NCBI RefSeq assembly: GCF_028693135.1
Contig: NZ_JAQUVZ010000030.1
Span: 1 to 43,263 of the forward strand
Source: Methanosarcina sp.
GTDB taxonomy: Archaea; Halobacteriota; Methanosarcinia; Methanosarcinales; Methanosarcinaceae
Length of the DNA: 43,263 nucleotides
Reading direction: 5' to 3'
A program made the translations under genes and the position numbers. This document shows positions 1 through 7,514 of the stretch, piece by piece (position 1 is the stretch's first letter; the number at the start of each line of letters is the position of its first letter). The notes beneath the pieces are model-generated. The model saw nothing but the letters and a program-made list of their open reading frames with translations. It ran no database searches and was not told the DNA's origin.

Positions 1-2
1 GA

Positions 3-158
3 AGCCTATGGTCAAGTGGCAAATTCTATCGATCCGTTGGAAATGTAACCGCTGACACAATCAAGCACTACATTAAGGAATCGCAAGGTAAACCGAAAAC
101 AGAGGCTCAATCACATAGATTAAAGAAGTCTGGGCAACGGAAAATTAACGATTTCTAA
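3..158 (+). CDS. tnpA: IS200/IS605 TnpA transposase, C-terminal part (cut by window edge)
   Basis: An open frame enters from the window edge and ends at the TAA at 156-158, giving 51 residues. The stretch LWSSGKFYRSVG followed by TADTIKHYIKESQ resembles the C-terminal helix region of Y1 (HUH) single-strand transposases of the IS200/IS605 family, which excise and insert single-stranded DNA using terminal hairpins. The catalytic HUH motif and Tyr would lie upstream or at the edge and cannot be checked. A tall hairpin follows immediately, as expected for the right end of such an element. The basic tail ending in KINDF looks natural, so the gene may be intact outside the window. Confidence 0.7.
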   Translation, partial: SLWSSGKFYRSVGNVTADTIKHYIKESQGKPKTEAQSHRLKKSGQRKINDF

Positions 159-174
159 GTGCCAGAATAACCGG

Positions 175-225
175 GCGTGCGGCCCATCAGCATACCCCAT
201 CCTTTAGGGTGGGGTGGCCGCACGC
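175..225. other. Tall hairpin after tnpA (IS right end or terminator)
   Basis: GCGTGCGGCC at 175-184 pairs perfectly with GGCCGCACGC at 216-225. Nested inside is a second stem, ACCCCATCC-TTTA-GGGTGGGGT. The inner loop has the look of an IS200/IS605 terminal hairpin. It also separates the convergent tnpA and MtrA-like fragment and could act as a bidirectional terminator. Confidence 0.6.
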
Positions 226-248
226 AATTTGATTTTTGACATCACGTT

Positions 249-527
249 CTACTTCACCAGTTGCTCGTACTTTTTCCAGCTGTGTTCATCGATCTCGGGC
301 ATGGACACAATATGAGCTTCGCTTCTTGCCGGGCTGCTGCAGGAATCGATCGCCTCCTGGATGGCGGCAGGGTCCTTATTTCCCACCAGGTCTATGATTT
401 TTACCTCCCTGAGGAAGCGGGAGATTGCAGTCATGGGGATTTCGTTTAAGTAGGGAATGGGGGAGTTTGAACCGGCTATTTTTCTGGAGCTTCCGAAGGG
501 GGAAACCCAGTTTTCGGCAAGGGACAT
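249..527 (-). pseudogene. C-terminal fragment of an MtrA/MtxA-like corrinoid protein
   Basis: This 92-residue frame contains PIPYLNEIPMTAISRF, then VKIIDL, then KDPAAIQEAIDSC. That order matches the segment after the corrinoid domain in MtrA, the subunit A of tetrahydromethanopterin S-methyltransferase (the family pattern is IPYLENIP...A..RF...VE.VD...DPAAIQ). The N-terminal corrinoid-binding part is missing, because an in-frame stop lies just upstream of the ATG. The C-terminal membrane anchor of true MtrA is also absent. It is therefore probably a remnant of an MtrA paralogue (MtxA-like) rather than a working gene. The assignment comes from memory of the family pattern, not from an alignment. 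Confidence 0.45.
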
Positions 528-584
528 AAAGGTCTGTCAATAGGTTTAGTTTTCTTATTAATAATTTATCAATCGGGGGCAGGC

Positions 585-899
585 ATGTATGTTCGTGCAG
601 ATAAGCTTTCTAATCCACCGGAAAATTATACAGAATTCAATTTAGTAGATCTTGAGAAGTACCCCTATGTTAAAGAAGCAGCGATGAATCCGGGAAATTA
701 TATTAAGGTTCCTTCCGGGCATCATCAAAATATATCGGAGTTCGGTAAAATAACGTCCAATTACAAAACCAATTATATAAAAGTGAATAATGAGTATTAT
801 GAATACGTTATGAATCTGCTGATTAATCAGTACACACTATTCAAAGTACAAAATCAAAGGCGAAAATTTAGGTTTTGGGATAAGCTAAAAAAGAATTAG
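585..899 (+). CDS. Hypothetical protein, 104 aa
   Basis: The frame starts at an ATG preceded by a G-rich stretch (GGGGGC, about 5 bases upstream) that can serve as a ribosome binding site. The product is basic at its C-terminus (QNRRKFRFWDKLKKN), rich in Tyr and Asn, and has no membrane segment or signal peptide. I do not recognise a family. It sits between two gene fragments and next to IS remnants, so it may be a recently acquired orphan or a fragment of a larger protein. It ends where the duplicated 3' region of the glutamate synthase operon begins. Confidence 0.45.
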   Translation: MYVRADKLSNPPENYTEFNLVDLEKYPYVKEAAMNPGNYIKVPSGHHQNISEFGKITSNYKTNYIKVNNEYYEYVMNLLINQYTLFKVQNQRRKFRFWDKLKKN

Positions 900-966
900 A
901 TAAAGATGAAGCCAGAAGCACCATCTTTGCAAGTTTATTCTGTATGTTAATTTCTGTTCTGTAATC

Positions 967-1245
967 TTATTCCGGTTTCCTTGCCATCTTCTTCTTTGCA
1001 AGTTTCTCGATAATACCGAGGTTAACCTCACCGCCGCCTATGCTCAGCTTCCCGCTGGCAACTGCGCTTTCCAAGAGGTGCTGTCCTACGAGGGTACGGA
1101 TGATAAGGGTTGTGTAGCCGTCGGGGCTTCCAACCGAACCTGCTGAGATGTCAGCTTTTGTGGCGGTAAAGTCCGTGCAGACCCCACAGCTGGGCGGATG
1201 GTGTTTTCAGTTCTTCAGTATGTGGACCCGGGAGTCAGTTATTGA
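967..1245 (-). pseudogene. Duplicated 3' end of the FrhB-like glutamate synthase partner
   Basis: The segment from about 900 to 1220 repeats the sequence at about 4166-4460, that is, the C-terminal codons and 3' flank of the FrhB-like gene further down the window. The last roughly 70 codons are in frame and close to the intact gene, from CTDFTATKADISAG to KKMARKPE with the stop at 967-969. One missing C in the CACAGC-TGGGCGG stretch near 1190 puts the upstream part out of frame. Similarity then fades by about 1245. No start codon or N-terminal Fe-S domain is present, so it is a relic of a partial duplication. Confidence 0.8.
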
Positions 1246-1330
1246 AAGCTGTCAGCCGAAGAATGACTTTCAAATCTGGTTAAAAAAGGCTGATATTCCC
1301 ATTTTCCTGATTTGATTGATAACTGAAAAA

Positions 1331-1900
1331 TCAAATTTGCATTTTTGTGAACTCTGCCTTCCCTTTACAATACCCAAAAAGCCTCTCTCCCCATTCAATG
1401 CCTTTCGGATCTAAACTGAATAGTTCTGTGGTGATGTCGTATTCAACGCCATCTTTTTTGTACAGGCTTAGGGAAAGCCGTTTATCCGTAACAATAAGCC
1501 CCGCTTTAATATCTTCATCAATGACCATTAATTTGAAATTTTCATAATCTTTCAGTTCGTCTATTTTTTCCAGATAAGGCGATTGCTCCAATTTTTCCGC
1601 AATATGAGGGGGAACTATAAGCTCGACAGGGATTCCTTCTTTCACTCTTTCAGAAATGGACTCGGCATACCCTTCGGTTACCACAGATGATACGCCGTGT
1701 ATATAACCTGCCTCTTTAATCATTTTTAACTGGTTGTTGTAGACATTAAGGATCTTCGTACCTTTATCATTGAGGACTTCAGACTCGTAAAGACATCCGA
1801 TTTCTTTTAAGAGGGGACCGGGAATTCTTTCAAGGTAATGTCCCGACCAGAAATGTTTGAATTTATGTATCCTCTTCAAATCCAAAGGAGAATTTTCCAA
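1331..1900 (-). pseudogene. FilR1-family transcriptional regulator, C-terminal fragment (gene split by MITE)
   Basis: The residues after the first 14 (from KHFWSGHYLERIP onward) form the middle and C-terminal domain of the methanogen FilR1/DUF1724 regulators, which have an N-terminal winged helix and a putative sensor domain. The apparent start ATG at 1900 lies inside the inserted element, so the first residues are MITE-encoded. Removing the MITE (1867-2040) and one target copy joins this frame to the winged-helix frame upstream without a shift, giving a protein of about 277 residues with the junction INKF-KHFW. The domain itself has no internal stop, which suggests a recent insertion. Confidence 0.8.
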
Positions 1901-2040
1901 CTAGAAAAATATGAAACAATTTTATCATACATTTATGAAGTTAACTAGACCTCATGAGTGTGTTTCCAACCTGGAAAAATTCTTAAATTTTCAGCACATG
2001 TGTGAAATTTACTTTTTTCCATACAATTTGAAGAGGATAC
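1867..2040. mobile_element. 174-bp MITE with 15-bp inverted repeats, inserted in a regulator gene
   Basis: The ends GTATCCTCTTCAAAT (1867-1881) and ATTTGAAGAGGATAC (2026-2040) are perfect inverted repeats of 15 bp. Both sides are flanked by GAATTTAT (1859-1866 and 2041-2048), an 8-bp target-site duplication. The interior has no coding capacity. A second copy in inverse orientation lies at 37329-37504 and a worn half copy at about 12966-13018. The lack of a transposase means it would have to be moved in trans. No parent IS is visible in the window. Confidence 0.9.
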
Positions 2041-2346
2041 GAATTTATTAATTGTTCCTGCTGTTGCAAAAGAGTCAACTAATCTTGAAGCCACAACTTT
2101 TCCTGTTTGAGTCAGGTAATACTCGTGTTCTTTTGTTTCTATCAGATGATCCGCTTCAAGTTTTCTGAGTTTTGGAATTATTGCCTGGGATGTGCTCCCG
2201 GTGATCTCACGCAACTGGGAAAGCTTTCTGCTGCTTTCGTTTAACGATAAAAGGATCTCGGTTATAAGTCTGGATCTGTATATTGCCTGGACGTCATCTC
2301 CCATCTCCCTATATATTTTGAAGCCGCTCATTTCCTGTCGCCACAT
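1945..2346 (-). pseudogene. FilR1-family transcriptional regulator, winged-helix N-terminal fragment
   Basis: Residues 25-90 (SRLITEILLSLNESSRKLSQ, then LREITGSTSQAIIPKLRKLE and LIETKEHEYYLTQTGK) form an ArsR/MarR-like winged helix typical of methanogen FilR1 regulators. The genuine coding part ends at INKF (codon at 2041-2043). The last 31 residues are read through the inserted MITE and are not native. Translation may begin at the ATG giving MWRQEM or six codons later at MSGFK. The fragment could still make a DNA-binding domain without its sensor part, which might interfere with related regulators, but that is speculation. Confidence 0.8.
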
Positions 2347-2655
2347 CTACAGATTTTTTTCTTACTTTCTTATTGAATTGTTCTAACACAATATATTCTT
2401 TTATCTTCTGTCAGGCATGTATATTGATATCACTTTTGCCAATTTTATGGTTTAGTGATGAAAAGAATATTCAGATTATTTGCTAATAGTGAGGTCAAAT
2501 TCCTGACGCCAATTAGGACTCTGAGCCTTCATTATTTCGATGAAAAAGCTGATCGTTTGAGTGAATGTTAATCAGACTGATGAATATTCGTCGTCGTAAT
2601 TAATGTATAGGAGAAGGTTAATAGAGATTTTTGGATGTGAAGTTCAAACGAACTT

Positions 2656-2746
2656 TCCAGAGTGGATTTGAACTCCACATTGCCCGGAGGCATGAGTTAG
2701 TGTTAGCTTTGCGAATATTTAAAGCTTGCCTGATCCTGCTTCTGGA
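2656..2746. other. Cloverleaf-like inverted-repeat cluster upstream of a secreted-protein gene
   Basis: The 424-base gap 2347-2770 holds no recognisable gene. Within it TCCAGA (2656-2661) pairs with TCTGGA (2741-2746) and encloses three hairpins: GTGGA/TCCAC with a 7-base loop, TGCC/GGCA with a 4-base loop, and GCTTT/AAAGC with a 10-base loop. On the minus strand the GTGGA arm carries GTTCAAA and abuts the closing stem, as a tRNA T-arm abuts its acceptor stem. The loop register and the anticodon loop size do not fit a working tRNA. It may be a decayed tRNA, or the structured leader of the downstream gene. Confidence 0.3.
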
Positions 2747-2770
2747 GTAAAATAACTTTAGGAGAAAAAT

Positions 2771-3523
2771 ATGAAGCGTAATAAAATTGGACTAAGTATA
2801 CTTGTTTTAGCAACACTGCTGGTTGGTATGATGTTAGTACCATCTGTAAGTGCACAGGAAGAATTAAAAGTAAGTGATAAGCCTTCAGAATTGGAACAAG
2901 GTCTAATAGATGCACTAAATTCTAATACAAACAAATTATCCACAGACGATGTGATTGCAAATTATGTTAAAGTAAACAAAGATAAAATTTCAATAAATGA
3001 TCTTAAAGAGAAAGATACTGTTTCAGGTCAAATTAATTTAAGGACGTATCAACTAAAAGACGGATTGTATATAACTTTCACAGATGGAAGTTATTTTTTC
3101 ATTACTGGCGTGGAGGAAGAAACAAATAATAAAGTAGCAACTCAAACAGTTAGTATAGCAAGTGTTTCGACTACTCCCATTATTACAGGATACAAGGAAC
3201 TATATTCTTGGACTGGTATTAAAGTCTACACAATCTACACAAAAGGGTATTTTACTTATAATGGTCAGACTGTAGATGCTCATTATCTAGATTCATGGTA
3301 CGTAAGAAATTACGCAATATATTGGTCAGTTAGTAACTGGGAAGAAGGAAGTATTGAGTATAGTTCGGGTACTCGTTCGGATATCTACGGCAGAGGAACT
3401 TTCCAGTGGGGAATATTTATTGAAGGTACTGGCGTAGTTCTACGTGAGTTTTATGACAATCTTTACATAAAATGTGATCAAAACGGTAACTATAGGGTTA
3501 TTTTCGAAGAAACTGCTCCTTAA
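2771..3523 (+). CDS. Predicted secreted protein, 250 aa, function unknown
   Basis: The ATG follows TAGGAG at an ideal spacing. The first 28 residues are a classic signal peptide: KRNK, then a hydrophobic run, then VSAQ as a likely cleavage site. Residues 30-110 are Lys/Asp-rich (SDKPSELEQGLIDALN). The remainder is rich in Tyr, Trp, Thr and Ser with short beta-strand-like stretches (GTFQWGIFIEGTG), suggesting an extracytoplasmic beta domain. There is no second membrane segment, so it is either released or held at the surface by other means. I do not recognise the family. It stands alone, with AT-rich gaps on both sides. Confidence 0.75.
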   Translation: MKRNKIGLSILVLATLLVGMMLVPSVSAQEELKVSDKPSELEQGLIDALNSNTNKLSTDDVIANYVKVNKDKISINDLKEKDTVSGQINLRTYQLKDGLYITFTDGSYFFITGVEEETNNKVATQTVSIASVSTTPIITGYKELYSWTGIKVYTIYTKGYFTYNGQTVDAHYLDSWYVRNYAIYWSVSNWEEGSIEYSSGTRSDIYGRGTFQWGIFIEGTGVVLREFYDNLYIKCDQNGNYRVIFEETAP

Positions 3524-3875
3524 CTAAAGTGATTGTGAAAAAAATAATTTATTTAAGGTAGAAATTTGGTTGTCTAATGTATTAATCGAAAGGAAAAGAT
3601 TAACTTTACAATTCTTTCATAATATAAATGTATATTATGCTTTCAAAAGCAACGTACTGAAAATTCTGTAAAATCATTAATACAAAAAATGATTGTATGG
3701 AAACTTTGACTTTTGCAAATTTTCAGGCTAACAAACAACATCTCAGCCAAAAATAGCTACCTTTTGAAATTTTTTATTTTCCGTCATTTTTATGGAAGAG
3801 GGATTAATCCTTACAGCTGGAATTAAGGTTCTAACTGTAGGAGAATACAATAAGTAGTAAAAGGATTGGTTGATT
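3524..3875. other. AT-rich intergenic region, nothing recognised
   Basis: This stretch after the secreted-protein gene is AT-rich, with several short A or T runs. I see no RNA gene, no repeat and no protein frame with a plausible start. The region may carry the promoter of the small membrane peptide that follows. Confidence 0.4.
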
Positions 3876-3962
3876 ATGGAAAAATTAGCTAAAGCCATTA
3901 TAGGCTTCATAGTATTGTGCGTTGTGATTTTTGTTCTTTTTATGATATTCACTTATAGGTAG
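3876..3962 (+). CDS. Small single-pass membrane peptide, 28 aa
   Basis: The frame reads MEKLAKAIIGF, then a run of hydrophobic residues (IVLCVVIFVLFMIF), then TYR and a stop. It is almost entirely one membrane helix with a short charged N-terminus. AAGGA lies about 10 bases upstream of the ATG as a modest ribosome binding site. No relatives are recognised and nothing else nearby is co-directional, so the case rests on composition only. Small membrane peptides of this type are common in methanogens but often unannotated. Confidence 0.35.
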   Translation: MEKLAKAIIGFIVLCVVIFVLFMIFTYR

Positions 3963-4144
3963 TGTTTTGGGACTATTCTGTATCTAGATTACAATCTTTC
4001 TAATTTGTAGCGATATCGACAGCATGGGAGCATCTATAATAAATATTCAAATGTTGGTAATTTACTTAAATAAACGGATTTTCGGCATCTGTGGCCATAC
4101 TTCTAAAACGTGAATAGTTACAATTACACAAGCGCAGAAGTCAA

Positions 4145-4190
4145 AAAAGCACAAAAAAGAATGAAATAAAGATGAAGCCCAAAGCTTCAC
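4145..4190 (-). terminator. Probable terminator of the glutamate synthase operon
   Basis: TGAAGC (4173-4178) pairs with GCTTCA (4184-4189) around the loop CCAAA. Read on the minus strand, the hairpin is followed by TTTATTTCATTC and TTTTTTG, a T-rich tail. It lies 23 bases past the stop of the last gene. A degraded copy occurs in the duplicated fragment at about 900-930. Confidence 0.55.
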
Positions 4191-4212
4191 CTTTCAAGTT
4201 TATTCTGTAATT

Positions 4213-5250
4213 TTATTCCGGTTTCCTTGCCATCTTCTTCTTTGCAAGTTTCTCGATAATCCCCAGGCTGACCTCGCCTTCACCCACGCTCAGCTTCCCG
4301 CTGGCAACTGCGCTGTCCAGGAGGTGCTGTCCTACGAGGGTGCGAACGATAAGGGTGGTGTAGCCGTCAGGGCTTCCGACCGAACCTGCTGAAATGTCAG
4401 CCTTCAGGGCGGTAAAGTCCGTACAGACCCCACAGCCTGGGCGGATAGTGTCCTCAAGTTCGGCAAGGGGGATCACATACTGAGTCCCGTCGTTAAGGGT
4501 AATTTCGAGTTTACCCTTAACATCAATGCGGCAGACCTTCATGGGTTCGAGGGCGTACTCGTTTTTCAGTTTGCCTGCGATGAGTTTTTCGTAGTCGAAG
4601 CTTTCGGTACAGAAGAGTCCGAGCACGAAGCGGATGGATTTCTTGTACGGGAGGACAAGCTGGTGGTCGGTCTCAAGCATCTTGCGGACGGCTTGGACCA
4701 CACAGGGGACTCCCACAACTGCGATGTTCCTGTGTTTCTGGGTCACAACGGCTTCCTTAAGTGCCGAGACCAGGGGGACCCACCAGTTGTAGCGGCTTCC
4801 TGCCTGTCCGATAAGGGCCTCACTTTTGGTAATTACCATGGAGTGCGGCTTGAGGGTCCAGGGATCTTCGGTGACCGTAACCACAGCATCTACAAGACCT
4901 GTTTCCAGGGCGTTTGCAAGGATTGCGGTAACGGCTCCTCCGCTCTGCTTTCTCGGGATGTCGAATTCTGCCTTTCCGGTAGTGATCTCCAGGTAGTCTC
5001 CGAGCAGGCTTGAAGGCTGTTCATCGAGCCTCGGGCAGACCTCATAGCAGGCCCCGCAGGGCACGTCATCAACAGCGGCTTTACAGTAGCCGTTGCTTTT
5101 CGGAGTTGTGGAATCGCCGCCGGTTTCAAAGTACAGGGCGTCAGCAGGGCAGACTGCAATGCAGGCCCCGCAGCCTGAGCAGAGGCCGGTGTCCCAGACT
5201 TTTGATTTCAGGTCAAGGTAAGTCTTGCTTATTGGTTTCTTTTCTGCCAT
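4213..5250 (-). CDS. F420-hydrogenase/dehydrogenase beta-subunit (FrhB-like) protein of the glutamate synthase operon
   Basis: The 345-residue product begins with two cysteine motifs of a ferredoxin-like domain, CSGCGACIAVCP (about residues 24-35) and CGACYEVCP (about 66-74). An FrhB/FdhB fold follows, with the family stretches QSGGAVTAIL, VGVPCVVQAVRKM and LGLFCTESF, and the late cluster RPGCGVCTDF. FrhB-type proteins bind FAD and exchange electrons between coenzyme F420 and Fe-S clusters. It is the last gene of the operon, 6 bases after the GXGXG subunit. The inferred role is to feed electrons from F420H2 to the FMN subunit in place of the NADPH-dependent small subunit of bacteria. The electron donor itself is not shown by sequence. 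Confidence 0.8.
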   Translation of the reverse strand: MAEKKPISKTYLDLKSKVWDTGLCSGCGACIAVCPADALYFETGGDSTTPKSNGYCKAAVDDVPCGACYEVCPRLDEQPSSLLGDYLEITTGKAEFDIPRKQSGGAVTAILANALETGLVDAVVTVTEDPWTLKPHSMVITKSEALIGQAGSRYNWWVPLVSALKEAVVTQKHRNIAVVGVPCVVQAVRKMLETDHQLVLPYKKSIRFVLGLFCTESFDYEKLIAGKLKNEYALEPMKVCRIDVKGKLEITLNDGTQYVIPLAELEDTIRPGCGVCTDFTALKADISAGSVGSPDGYTTLIVRTLVGQHLLDSAVASGKLSVGEGEVSLGIIEKLAKKKMARKPE

Positions 5251-5256
5251 TTCTGA

Positions 5257-6000
5257 TCACTCCCAGACGTATTTGCTTGCAAAAGGCCGGCTGCTTGCAG
5301 GTCCGATCCTTGTGTAATTGGTGTCCAGGAACTCTGCGGGGTCATATCCGAACTGCTCGCAGAAGCTCTTTATGATCGGGGCTATGCGTTCCAGGTCGGC
5401 TTCCGTAAACTCAAACTTCTTAGCTCCGACTCCCAGCAGGTAGTCATCCACTTCTCCGCGGATGACAATTTCTCCACCGTGGATCCCGCTTCCGATGCCC
5501 CTGTCCGTCATGGCTTTTTCCTTGCCGATTCCGAGCACAAGCACAAGGCCTCCTGCCATGTATTCTCCCAGGAAGGAATGGGCTGTGCCGCCAATGACAA
5601 GTATGGGCCTGGCATCCACTTCATACTGCTTCATGTGAATGCCGCCGCGGTAGCCTATGTTATTCTTTACAAAGACCTTGCCTCCCCTCATGCTGTGGGC
5701 GACTGCATCTCCTGCGCTTCCGTGGATCACGAGCATACCGCTGTCCATCGTGTTTCCGGGGGCGTGTTCGGCGTTCCCGTGGATTATACAGGTGGGTCCG
5801 CTCATGAACATCCCCAGGTCCCCTCCGGGAACCCCGTTGATTATGATGCGGACATTGCCTCTTAAACCGTCTCCGATAAAGCGCTGGCCTAACACGTTGT
5901 CGAGGATGATCTCCTCTGCCCCGTCCGCAACTGCGGCCCTGATTTTCTGGTTTAAGGGGGTGTAGTGCATGCCTTTGGCATCAATTCCTACTGTCTTCAT
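5257..6000 (-). CDS. Glutamate synthase GXGXG domain subunit (archaeal type)
   Basis: The product has 247 residues and consists of the right-handed beta-helix domain that forms the C-terminal part of the large subunit of bacterial glutamate synthase. The repeated Gly patterns are visible, for example GDGLRGNVRIIINGVPGG, SGMLVIHGSAGDAV, MRGGKVFVKNNIG and IHGGEIVIRGEV. In archaea this domain is a separate gene. It is structural, linking the amidotransferase and synthase parts. It begins 2 bases after the FMN subunit gene, so translation is probably coupled. Confidence 0.9.
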   Translation of the reverse strand: MKTVGIDAKGMHYTPLNQKIRAAVADGAEEIILDNVLGQRFIGDGLRGNVRIIINGVPGGDLGMFMSGPTCIIHGNAEHAPGNTMDSGMLVIHGSAGDAVAHSMRGGKVFVKNNIGYRGGIHMKQYEVDARPILVIGGTAHSFLGEYMAGGLVLVLGIGKEKAMTDRGIGSGIHGGEIVIRGEVDDYLLGVGAKKFEFTEADLERIAPIIKSFCEQFGYDPAEFLDTNYTRIGPASSRPFASKYVWE

Positions 6001-6002
6001 AT

Positions 6003-7514
6003 TCAGGCCCCCGCTGGCAGTACGTCCAGGATTTTAAGCATTCCTTCATCCAGCATGTATCCGCGCAGGCGGTCCCTATTTCCGCGCAGGCTTTCGATAC
6101 TGTTGATGCCTGCTGCACCCATCAGTTCGCTGAGTTCCAGGGTCCAGCCGTGTATCAGGTTTGAAACCTGCATTGCTCCCACTTCGGGGTCAAGCCTGCT
6201 CACAAGGTCCGGGCGCTGGGTAGCAATGCCCCAGGGACAGAGGTTTCTGTAACAGTTGCCACATACTCTGCATCCCAGAGCGACCAGGGCTGCAGTTCCT
6301 ATGTAAATGGAATCCGCTCCAAGCGCAATGGACTTGGCAAGGTCAGCGCTGTTCCTTATTCCACCGCTTGCAATGATGGAGATCTCATTCCTTACTCCCT
6401 GTTCCCTGAGTTTCTGGTCAACGCTGGCGATTGCAACTTCGATGGGGATTCCCACATTGTCCCTGAAGACCTTCGGGGCTGCCCCGGTCCCTCCACGGAA
6501 CCCGTCAATGACCACTGCGTCTGCAGAGGACCTGGCAATGCCTGCGGCGATGGAGGCCACGTTGTGCACTGCTGCAATCTTCACAAAGATCGGCTTTTTC
6601 CATTCGGTTGCTTCTTTCAGGCTCCTTATAAGCTGGACAAGGTCTTCAATGCTGTAAATGTCATGGTGAGGAGCAGGGCTGATCGCATCGCTTCCGAAGG
6701 GAATCATACGGGTTTTGGAGACTTCTTCGTTTACTTTTTCTCCGGGGAGGTGCCCTCCTATACCCGGCTTTGCTCCCTGTCCTATCTTGATCTCAATGGC
6801 AGCGCCCCTTTCCAGGTAGTCAATGTTCACACCGAAACGGCCTGAGGCGACCTGGACGATCATGTGGTCCTGGTAGGGGTAAAGCTTCTTGTGCAGTCCA
6901 CCTTCTCCGGTCCCCATGAAGGTTCCGGTTTCGGCTACGGCTTTTGCCATACTGAGCTGGGAGTTAAGGCTGATGGCTCCGAAACTCATGTGCCCGATCA
7001 TGATGGGAGTATCGAGTTTCAGGTTGGGAGCCAGCTTTGTTTCAAGTTCAACGTCCCCACTTTCGGTTTTTCTGAACTTGATTTTTGAAGGCTTCTTCCC
7101 GATGTATGTCCTGAGTTCCATGGGCTCTCTCAGGGGGTCAATACTTGGGTTTGTGACCTGGCAGGCATCAAGAAGAAGGCGGTCATAGATAATTGGCAGA
7201 TCTTTGGCGTTTCCCATTCCTGAAAGGATGATCTTTCCGCTGCGGGCCTGGTTGATGATGTCTTCCCTGGCTTCCCGGGTCCAGACCGGATGGGGACGGT
7301 AGTCGATCGGTTTTTCCGTAATATCGATTGCGTCCCTGGGGCACATTGCTACACAGCGGAGGCAGGCGGTACATTTCCTGGATTCTATCAGGATTTTGTC
7401 GCCTTCTCTCCTGTATACGCCGTAAGAACAGTTTTCAATGCAGCGTCCGCAGTCCATGCACTGGTCGCGGTCGATACTGACTTTAAATTTTGGGGGTACG
7501 CTTCCGAGCGTCAT
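6003..7514 (-). CDS. Glutamate synthase FMN/Fe-S subunit (archaeal type)
   Basis: This 503-residue protein starts with two [4Fe-4S] motifs, CMDCGRCIENCSYGVY (about residues 18-33) and CTACLRCVAMCP (about 48-59). The FMN-binding glutamate synthase barrel follows, recognised by MIGHMSFGAIS, GTGEGGLH, GGHLPGEKV, DGFRGGTGAAPKVF and SGGIRNSADLAKSIALGAD. Near its end CRVCGNCYRNLCPWGIATQ matches the cluster-binding loop of this enzyme. It makes glutamate from 2-oxoglutarate and ammonia channelled from glutamine. The ATG overlaps the stop of the amidotransferase gene by 4 bases (ATGA). Confidence 0.93.
   Translation of the reverse strand: MTLGSVPPKFKVSIDRDQCMDCGRCIENCSYGVYRREGDKILIESRKCTACLRCVAMCPRDAIDITEKPIDYRPHPVWTREAREDIINQARSGKIILSGMGNAKDLPIIYDRLLLDACQVTNPSIDPLREPMELRTYIGKKPSKIKFRKTESGDVELETKLAPNLKLDTPIMIGHMSFGAISLNSQLSMAKAVAETGTFMGTGEGGLHKKLYPYQDHMIVQVASGRFGVNIDYLERGAAIEIKIGQGAKPGIGGHLPGEKVNEEVSKTRMIPFGSDAISPAPHHDIYSIEDLVQLIRSLKEATEWKKPIFVKIAAVHNVASIAAGIARSSADAVVIDGFRGGTGAAPKVFRDNVGIPIEVAIASVDQKLREQGVRNEISIIASGGIRNSADLAKSIALGADSIYIGTAALVALGCRVCGNCYRNLCPWGIATQRPDLVSRLDPEVGAMQVSNLIHGWTLELSELMGAAGINSIESLRGNRDRLRGYMLDEGMLKILDVLPAGA

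Noticed and set aside
5479-5965. Long plus-strand frames opposite the glutamate synthase genes
   Set aside because: Antisense shadows of GC-richer conserved genes on the minus strand; no start signals and no domains.
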